Source: CAYZUC01 sp964481705 (GTDB lineage Bacteria > Bacillota > Clostridia > Lachnospirales > Lachnospiraceae). Taken from it: a stretch of 6,748 nt of DNA. Below, piece by piece: positions 1 through 3,615 of the stretch. The notes beneath the pieces were generated by a model. That model made no database searches. It was not told the origin of the DNA and saw only the letters and a list, made by a program, of their open reading frames with translations. Location: contig CAYZUC010000132.1 in NCBI GenBank assembly GCA_964481705.1, positions 1 through 6,748 on the forward strand, written 5' to 3'. The translations under genes and the position numbers were made by a program. Positions within the stretch are counted from its first letter, which is position 1; each line of letters begins with the position of its first letter.

Positions 1-243
1 AGTCACATTGCGAATGAAAAGAGAATATCAGAGGAAAAGGGTCGACAGGAAGGTCATAAGGAAGGTCATAAGGAAGGTCATAAGGAAGGTCATAAGGAAG
101 GACTTCAGGAAGGAATTGAGGCTTTTATTCTGGATAATCTGGAGGAGAAAGTATCAAGGGAGCGTATAATCGAAAAGTTACAGAAGAGATTTCATATGAC
201 AGAAGAAGAAGCCAATGAGGAGGTACAACTGTTTGGGAAATAA
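1..243 (+). CDS. C-terminal fragment of an Rpn-family (PD-(D/E)XK) recombination-promoting nuclease / putative transposase
   Basis: This is an 80-codon open frame that enters from the left edge and ends at TAA (241-243), so the start and the nuclease domain lie outside the window. What is visible is a highly charged tail: four exact EGHK units (codons 17-32), then the degenerate units EGLQ and EGIE, then a helical segment FILDNLEEKVSRERIIEKLQ and a terminal stretch with FHMTEEEA. Tails with repeated E-G-x-x tetrapeptides followed by a short helical C-terminus are characteristic of Rpn/PDDEXK-transposase-family proteins common in Clostridia. These are thought to be DNA endonucleases that promote RecA-independent recombination. 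The assignment rests on the tail alone, because no catalytic residue is visible. It converges on the NYN-LOTUS gene and shares the hairpin at 246-272 with it. Alternative: another protein with a charged repetitive C-terminus. Confidence 0.72.
   Translation, partial: SHIANEKRISEEKGRQEGHKEGHKEGHKEGHKEGLQEGIEAFILDNLEEKVSRERIIEKLQKRFHMTEEEANEEVQLFGK
49..96 (+). repeat. 12-bp tandem repeat, four perfect copies (EGHK codons)
   Basis: The unit GAAGGTCATAAG occurs four times without a mismatch (49-60, 61-72, 73-84, 85-96). A diverged unit, GAAGGACTTCAG, follows at 97-108. The unit is a multiple of three, so copy-number change adds or removes EGHK tetrapeptides without shifting frame. Identity at the nucleotide level, including third positions, suggests recent slippage expansion. 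Confidence 0.95.
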
Positions 244-245
244 AA

Positions 246-272
246 CAAAGCGTATCATAACGATACGCTTTG
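246..272 (-). terminator. Intrinsic terminator for the NYN-LOTUS gene, in a convergent intergenic region
   Basis: A perfect 11-bp stem (CAAAGCGTATC / GATACGCTTTG) encloses a 5-nt loop. Read on the - strand, it is followed immediately by TTTTATTT, a good U-tract, and it lies about 20 nt past the stop of the - strand gene. Read on the + strand, the hairpin starts 2 nt after the stop of the Rpn-type gene but has no T-run behind it. It therefore probably terminates mainly - strand transcripts and at most weakly the + strand ones. Confidence 0.8.
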
Positions 273-293
273 CAAATACGGTCTAAAAATCTT

Positions 294-1277
294 TTATTCT
301 GGATCCTTTATTGTGACTCTTTTATTCAAAGGGGTCACACTTTTTATTTCAAAACAGTCAAAGCTTCGTACGAACTGTTCAAACTTCGAATAGCCATACT
401 CTTTCACATTAAAATTGGGATAAGCACGGCGAATTTCTTGGCTCAGGGTTCCCATATTGACGCCACGCTCTCCATGGCCCTTAATGATTTCTATAATAGT
501 CTTTTCCATGCTATGGTCTTCCTCGGGAGCTTTCAGCATAACCATGATGGAAGAACCGCTTGGCTGCGTAGAAATGGAGTCAAATTTGGTAAGAAATTTT
601 GACAGCTTACTGTAGCCATAGTTACGAGTATCAAAATCAGGGTAACGTTTCTGTAGGCGGCTTCCCAGCTCACCCATATCAATGCCTCCATTCTCATCGT
701 CCCCATTCTCGATAATGATATTAATCAGGGCCTCTTCAATGGTCTTGATATCCGTCATGGTATTCTCAGCTTCCGTCGCTTTCTTTTTTCCATGAGAAGA
801 TTTTGCGGTAGCGGTCGTTTCCGGTTCGCTCTCGGTATCCTCAGTCATTAGAATCTCCAAATATTTAAAGATATTACATGCAGCACAGAAGGGCTTTGGT
901 GTCTTTTTTTCGCCCATTCCAATGACAATCTTTCCAGACTCACGAAGTCTTGATGCGAGACGTGTAAAATCGCTGTCACTGGAAACAATACAGAATCCCT
1001 CCACCTTACCGGAATACAGAATATCCATTGCATCAATAATCATTGCGGAATCAGTTGCATTTTTTCCGTAAGTATAGCTATATTGCTGAATGGGAGTGAT
1101 AGAGTAATCCAATAATACTCTCTTCCAAGCTCCGGCATTATCAGTAGTCCAATCACCATAAATTCTCTTATAAGTAATACTTCCGTTATTTGAAACCTCA
1201 TCCAAAATGTATTTGATATATTTTGCAGATACATTATCTGAATCAATCAGAACAGCAAATCTTTTTTCCTCCGCCAT
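294..1277 (-). CDS. NYN-domain putative RNase with two OST-HTH/LOTUS domains
   Basis: A 327-residue protein, predicted cytoplasmic, with no signal peptide or membrane segment. Residues ~5-143 form a NYN (PIN-like, LabA/Limkain-type) domain: the strand FAVLIDSDN carries D12 and N15, ATDSAMIIDAMD carries D76, and SSDSDF carries D101 and D103, the acidic residues expected for a metal-dependent RNase site. An acidic/polar linker (~144-175) follows. Two winged-helix OST-HTH/LOTUS domains come next (~176-249 and ~256-325). Each contains a G-x-[DN]-MG-x-L core, then YP-[DN]-F and YGYSK motifs, which are diagnostic and show that they are duplicates. LOTUS domains bind RNA, often G-rich or G-quadruplex RNA. 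I chose the start at 1277 because AAGGAGG lies 5 nt upstream. An in-frame ATG at 1325 would overlap the predicted -10 element. The RNA target and physiological role are unknown; RNA decay or silencing is inference. Confidence 0.9.
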   Translation of the reverse strand: MAEEKRFAVLIDSDNVSAKYIKYILDEVSNNGSITYKRIYGDWTTDNAGAWKRVLLDYSITPIQQYSYTYGKNATDSAMIIDAMDILYSGKVEGFCIVSSDSDFTRLASRLRESGKIVIGMGEKKTPKPFCAACNIFKYLEILMTEDTESEPETTATAKSSHGKKKATEAENTMTDIKTIEEALINIIIENGDDENGGIDMGELGSRLQKRYPDFDTRNYGYSKLSKFLTKFDSISTQPSGSSIMVMLKAPEEDHSMEKTIIEIIKGHGERGVNMGTLSQEIRRAYPNFNVKEYGYSKFEQFVRSFDCFEIKSVTPLNKRVTIKDPE

Positions 1278-1282
1278 GTAGA

Positions 1283-1289
1283 CCTCCTT
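1283..1289 (-). promoter_or_regulatory. Ribosome binding site fixing the NYN-LOTUS start
   Basis: On the - strand AAGGAGG sits 5 nt before the ATG at 1277-1275. It is a near-perfect Shine-Dalgarno sequence and decides for this start over the in-frame ATG 16 codons upstream, which has no comparable site. Confidence 0.85.
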
Positions 1290-1313
1290 ATACTTCGTAT
1301 CTTTATTTGTTTT

Positions 1314-1330
1314 ATAGTATACCATACTAT
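1314..1330. promoter_or_regulatory. 17-bp palindrome over the NYN-LOTUS -10 element (candidate operator)
   Basis: ATAGTAT-ACC-ATACTAT is a perfect inverted repeat with 7-bp arms and a 3-nt spacer. It overlaps the predicted extended -10 exactly, the position expected of a repressor site. It does not resemble the TetR-type site at 1374-1389, so a different factor would be involved. AT-rich composition makes a chance origin possible. Confidence 0.4.
1316..1324 (-). promoter_or_regulatory. Extended -10 promoter of the NYN-LOTUS gene
   Basis: Read on the - strand, the sequence TGGTATACT matches an extended -10 (TGn followed by TATACT against TATAAT). There is no good -35 at 17 nt upstream (ATCAAA), which fits an extended -10 promoter. 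Predicted transcription start is near 1309, giving a leader of about 32 nt before the ATG. Confidence 0.55.
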
Positions 1331-1343
1331 CCTCCCATTTTGA

Positions 1344-1372
1344 TTGACAAAGATAAAAAAAAGATGTATATT
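1344..1372 (+). promoter_or_regulatory. Sigma-A type promoter of the TetR-family gene
   Basis: TTGACA (1344-1349) and TATATT (1367-1372) are separated by 17 nt: a consensus -35, the optimal spacer, and a 5-of-6 -10. The predicted start near 1379 falls inside the operator-like palindrome at 1374-1389 and gives a leader of about 60 nt. A perfect TATAAT at 1391-1396 is an alternative -10, but its upstream hexamer is poor. Confidence 0.75.
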
Positions 1373-1373
1373 G

Positions 1374-1389
1374 TACTGAACGGTCAGTA
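1374..1389. promoter_or_regulatory. Predicted operator of the TetR-family repressor
   Basis: TACTGA-ACGG-TCAGTA is a perfect inverted repeat with 6-bp arms placed directly after the -10 element, covering the predicted transcription start. TetR/AcrR proteins typically bind 14-20 bp palindromes of this kind in their own promoters, so autorepression by the gene at 1442 is the natural reading. A related 16-mer occurs at 2040-2055. Binding itself is inferred. Confidence 0.65.
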
Positions 1390-1441
1390 TTATAATCAAA
1401 TTACTTTAGGAATTGCCATAAGGGGAAGGAAGGTTTCTGAA

Positions 1442-2011
1442 ATGGAAAGAGGAAATGGACGAAGTATGATTTTGCAATCAGCTGCAAAGGTATTTGCAGA
1501 CAAAGGCTACGAAGGTGCTCGCGTAGATGAGATTGCAAAAGAAGCCAAGGTGACAAAATCACTGTTGTATTATCATTTTAAAAGCAAAGAAGAAATATTT
1601 GAGGTATTGGTAGAGCATCTTTTTCATGAATACGAAGGTATGATAGAAGCGATTCGAGGGGAAAACGTAGATTATGAAAGTGATTCTCTAAAACAGCGTA
1701 TGCGTGAGAGATACTTTCCTTTTGGAATAGAGAATGAAGATCTGATACGATGTGCCTTTATCGAATCCTTAAAAAGGGATAATTACTGCAAGGTTTTTTT
1801 CCAGATGGTTGAGCTACAGAAGAGCGGAGACCATGAGGCTGACATGGAAAAGCTGGTATTGGAGTACTTTTTCAATATCCTTCCTAGTATTGCTTTTCTT
1901 TGCCAGAAAGAGGCCTGGTGTGACTATTTTCAATTGGATGGCAGCAAAATGGACACGATTTTTTTGGAACAATATGATAAAGTACATGGTTCCTATCATC
2001 GTAGTAAGTGA
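1442..2011 (+). CDS. TetR/AcrR-family transcriptional regulator
   Basis: A 189-residue protein, the usual length for this family. The N-terminus is a classic TetR DNA-binding domain: ILQSAAKVFADKGYEGARV (helix 1 and turn, residues 10-28), then the helix-turn-helix at about 29-46 with DEIAKEAKVTKSLLYYHFKSKEEIF, matching the conserved T-x-x-x-[LI]-Y-x-[YH]-F pattern. Residues ~55-189 form the variable helical ligand-binding and dimerisation region, which gives no hint of the ligand. The start at 1442 is supported by AAGGAAGG (1426-1433) 8 nt upstream. Upstream in-frame ATGs lie before or within the promoter and would not be in the transcript. The gene is likely autorepressed through 1374-1389 and is followed after 78 nt by a metallo-hydrolase gene it probably also controls. 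The stop is TGA. Confidence 0.92.
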   Translation: MERGNGRSMILQSAAKVFADKGYEGARVDEIAKEAKVTKSLLYYHFKSKEEIFEVLVEHLFHEYEGMIEAIRGENVDYESDSLKQRMRERYFPFGIENEDLIRCAFIESLKRDNYCKVFFQMVELQKSGDHEADMEKLVLEYFFNILPSIAFLCQKEAWCDYFQLDGSKMDTIFLEQYDKVHGSYHRSK

Positions 2012-2039
2012 GATTTGAACCATGACAAAACAAGAGACG

Positions 2040-2055
2040 TACTAATAAGTCAGTA
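2040..2055. promoter_or_regulatory. Second TetR-operator-like site upstream of the hydrolase gene
   Basis: TACTAATAAGTCAGTA shares 12 of 16 positions with the palindrome at 1374-1389, including TACT at the left end and an uninterrupted GTCAGTA at the right. The right half-site is intact; the left is degenerate. It lies about 30 nt after the repressor stop and 35 nt before the hydrolase start. A clear promoter next to it is lacking (TTGAAC at 2015-2020 with TACTAA at 2040-2045 is weak), so it could be an operator of an internal promoter or a roadblock site. Confidence 0.4.
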
Positions 2056-2089
2056 AACCCGCAATAGGATACATAAGAAGGAGAAGACT

Positions 2090-2743
2090 ATGATTATTGA
2101 GATGGATTTGGGATTAGTGAATGCTTACCTTGTAAAAGAAAACGACAATTACATGTTAGTGGATACAGGCGGATACCTATTTGCCGATGGCAAGAAACTA
2201 AATAATAGGAGAGAGCGTCTGGAAGAGAAGCTGCAGGCAGCAGGTGTAACGAAAGAAAACCTGAAATTGCTGGTACTTACGCATGGAGATTGTGATCACA
2301 GTATGAATGCTGCTTATATTGCATCGAAATATAACGTTCCCATTGCAATGAACGAAGCCGATGTACCATTGGTAGCAGCACCGGAACTTGAAGAGTTAAT
2401 GAAGACGGTAAACTATCGTTCTATGGGAATGAAAATGGTTTCCAAGTTGATAAGAGGGACAATTACAAAATTAGTTCAAAAGACGATTGCAGATTTTGAT
2501 ACCTTTCAACCGGACATTCTGGTGGGGGACGGTGATCGACTGGACAAGTATGGTTTTTCAGCATGGATTATCGGTCTCCCGGGACATACACCCGGCTCCA
2601 TTGGCGTTGTGACAGATGATGGAGAGGCTATTGTGGGCGATGCCGGACCAAAGTCAATCAATGCTTTTGATTTTACGGATTTTGATAAAAGCGTTGAGAA
2701 AATTCAGAAGTCGGACTTCCAGAGAATTTATACCGGACATTAG
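2090..2743 (+). CDS. Metallo-beta-lactamase-fold hydrolase
   Basis: A 217-residue predicted cytoplasmic enzyme. The start is supported by AAGGAG (2078-2083) 6 nt upstream. Visible fold motifs: N11-AYLV and LVDTGG (D25, residues 23-28), the metal-binding loop THGDCDH (H65, D67, D69, H70), GHTPGS (H166), VGDAG (D184) and the final GH (H217). These are the expected ligands of a dinuclear metal site, except that the second His of HxHxDH is Asp67. The protein ends directly on the last metal-ligand His, whereas relatives usually continue for ten or more residues (GHG-x-P...). The TAG may therefore be slightly premature, although the gene is otherwise intact. It lies 78 nt after the TetR-family gene in the same direction and is probably its regulatory target. 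Substrate is not predictable; glyoxalase II-like thioesterase, lactonase and other hydrolase roles are all possible. Confidence 0.9.
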   Translation: MIIEMDLGLVNAYLVKENDNYMLVDTGGYLFADGKKLNNRRERLEEKLQAAGVTKENLKLLVLTHGDCDHSMNAAYIASKYNVPIAMNEADVPLVAAPELEELMKTVNYRSMGMKMVSKLIRGTITKLVQKTIADFDTFQPDILVGDGDRLDKYGFSAWIIGLPGHTPGSIGVVTDDGEAIVGDAGPKSINAFDFTDFDKSVEKIQKSDFQRIYTGH

Positions 2744-2848
2744 AGGGCAAACACAAATCAACTACAGAAAAGAACAATAAATGGAATTATCAGAAATTAT
2801 AAACCACATAGACACTTATTACGCACTACACAGTGTTTGCTGTTGCAA

Positions 2849-2878
2849 TTGACAAACTAATAGTTTAATATGGATTAT
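2849..2878 (+). promoter_or_regulatory. Candidate promoter of the surface-protein gene
   Basis: A consensus -35 TTGACA (2849-2854) is followed, with an 18-nt spacer, by GATTAT (2873-2878), a 4-of-6 -10. The spacer contains the palindrome AAACTA-A-TAGTTT (2854-2866), which starts on the last base of the -35 and could be an operator. A second TTGACA at 2897-2902 is too close to the ribosome binding site to serve the same gene. Confidence 0.4.
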
Positions 2879-2913
2879 ATCTATATAAAGCGAAAATTGA
2901 CACTGTATGAGGG

Positions 2914-2919
2914 AAGGAG
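2914..2919 (+). promoter_or_regulatory. Ribosome binding site of the surface-protein gene
   Basis: AAGGAG lies 9 nt before the ATG at 2929. It supports that ATG as the true start of the secreted protein. Confidence 0.75.
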
Positions 2920-2928
2920 CGCAATAAT

Positions 2929-3126
2929 ATGAAAAGAGAAAAAAGAGGTGCAGCTCTGTTGCTAATCGTGGCCATGGTTTTGACTGGTATTCCGTCGTAT
3001 GCATGGGCATCACCCATAGAGCAGCCTGTGGAATCATCAATTATCGAAGAGACTGCTGAACCATCTATAACAGAGGATTCCGGCTACATTGAGGAATCCG
3101 AAGAGCAGCCGGTAGGGCAGGATTAA
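2929..3126 (+). CDS. 5' segment of the surface-protein gene: signal peptide and acidic linker
   Basis: A 65-codon open segment ending in TAA. The N-terminus has a positive n-region (KREKR, residues 2-6), a hydrophobic core (AALLLIVAMVLTGI, 8-21) and a signal peptidase I site AWA (25-27), so cleavage after residue 27 is predicted. Residues 28-65 form a Glu/Ser/Pro-rich linker of the type found after the signal peptide of Gram-positive surface proteins. After the stop the same frame continues with YDAHIYNEYDFVT up to the Ns, resembling the lead-in to the ELK module further on. This piece is therefore best read as the start of the large protein. A free-standing 65-residue secreted peptide is a less likely alternative. 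Confidence 0.65.
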   Translation: MKREKRGAALLLIVAMVLTGIPSYAWASPIEQPVESSIIEETAEPSITEDSGYIEESEEQPVGQD

Positions 3127-3165
3127 TACGATGCTCATATCTATAATGAATATGACTTTGTAACA

Positions 3166-3175
3166 NNNNNNNNNN
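3166..3175. other. Assembly gap (10 Ns)
   Basis: Ten consecutive Ns interrupt the surface-protein gene. The reading frames on both sides are the same if exactly ten bases are missing, but a run of ten is often a placeholder, so the real distance and frame relation are unknown. Confidence 0.98.
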
Positions 3176-3177
3176 CC

Positions 3178-3603
3178 AGCCTAAAGGCGGAGTATCGAAA
3201 GCAGGTAATGAATGGAAAATGCAAGAATATTAAAATAGAACAGGATTTTGAGCTTACAAAATCCTATACCATCGAAGAAGATATGACCATCGAGATGCAG
3301 GGCCATAATATTCGCTCCAATTATCGTGGTACCGTACCGATTCATACAGATGATATAATCCGACTAACGATTGCAGAGGGCAAGAAGGTTCAAATCATAT
3401 CGAGCGTTACATACAGCACGGTTCTAGCCGGAAGCAAAATGGTACCGATTGTAAATAACGGTACATTAAAAATAAACAGTGTTAATATATTGGATACTTA
3501 TGGACCAGCTATTCGAAATAATGGAATTCTCTCAACGGAAAGAGCTTATCTTTCTGCTAATGAGGTACTCGATAGCGATATACCGGCCGCAGTGATAAAT
3601 TAA
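3178..3603 (+). CDS. Middle segment of the surface-protein gene: first ELK-plus-beta-helix module
   Basis: The frame is open from the gap to TAA at 3601-3603. The first ATG is at 3208 but has no good ribosome binding site, so this is an internal segment rather than a gene start. It begins SLKAEYRKQVMNGKCKNIKI, followed by alternating beta-strand residues (FELTKSYTIEEDMTIEM). That is the usual opening of a secreted pectin-lyase-like beta-helix module (position ELK, then a strand of the form xIxLxxDIxL). Two beta-helix rungs follow: PIVNNGTLKI (from 3445) and AIRNNGILST (from 3508). The segment closes on VIN just before the stop, which falls in the middle of another rung. No enzymatic residues are recognisable. 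Confidence 0.6.
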   Translation, partial: SLKAEYRKQVMNGKCKNIKIEQDFELTKSYTIEEDMTIEMQGHNIRSNYRGTVPIHTDDIIRLTIAEGKKVQIISSVTYSTVLAGSKMVPIVNNGTLKINSVNILDTYGPAIRNNGILSTERAYLSANEVLDSDIPAAVIN

Positions 3604-3615
3604 AAGGAATATACC

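Larger units (their letters stand above)
2744..2928. other. Noncoding region between hydrolase and surface-protein genes
   Basis: This 185-bp AT-rich stretch holds no convincing gene and no clear intrinsic terminator. It contains GCAAACAC (2747-2754) and its exact complement GTGTTTGC (2833-2840), 78 bp apart, which may be chance. A candidate promoter lies at 2849-2878. Confidence 0.5.

Noticed and set aside
49..108. CRISPR-like or regulatory direct repeats
   Set aside because: The 12-bp units are contiguous without spacers and are fully explained as in-frame EGHK codons.
270..602. 110-codon + strand open frame opposite the NYN-LOTUS gene
   Set aside because: It lies entirely antisense to the well-supported LOTUS-coding region, begins inside the terminator hairpin, lacks a ribosome binding site and resembles no family.
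1223..1441. N-terminal extension of the TetR-family protein from an upstream ATG
   Set aside because: The extension would be encoded by promoter and operator DNA and by the antisense of the NYN start; the ATG at 1442 has a proper ribosome binding site and the conserved TetR N-terminus.
2747..2840. 8-bp inverted repeat GCAAACAC / GTGTTTGC 78 bp apart as ends of a miniature mobile element
   Set aside because: The arms are short, no flanking target duplication is visible and the interior has no structure; an 8-bp match is easily expected by chance in this interval.
2929..3603. Alternative genetic code with TAA read as an amino acid
   Set aside because: TAA ends the Rpn-type and NYN-LOTUS genes at plausible positions, and the remaining 1,000+ codons of the surface protein contain no in-frame TAA, so reassignment is unsupported.
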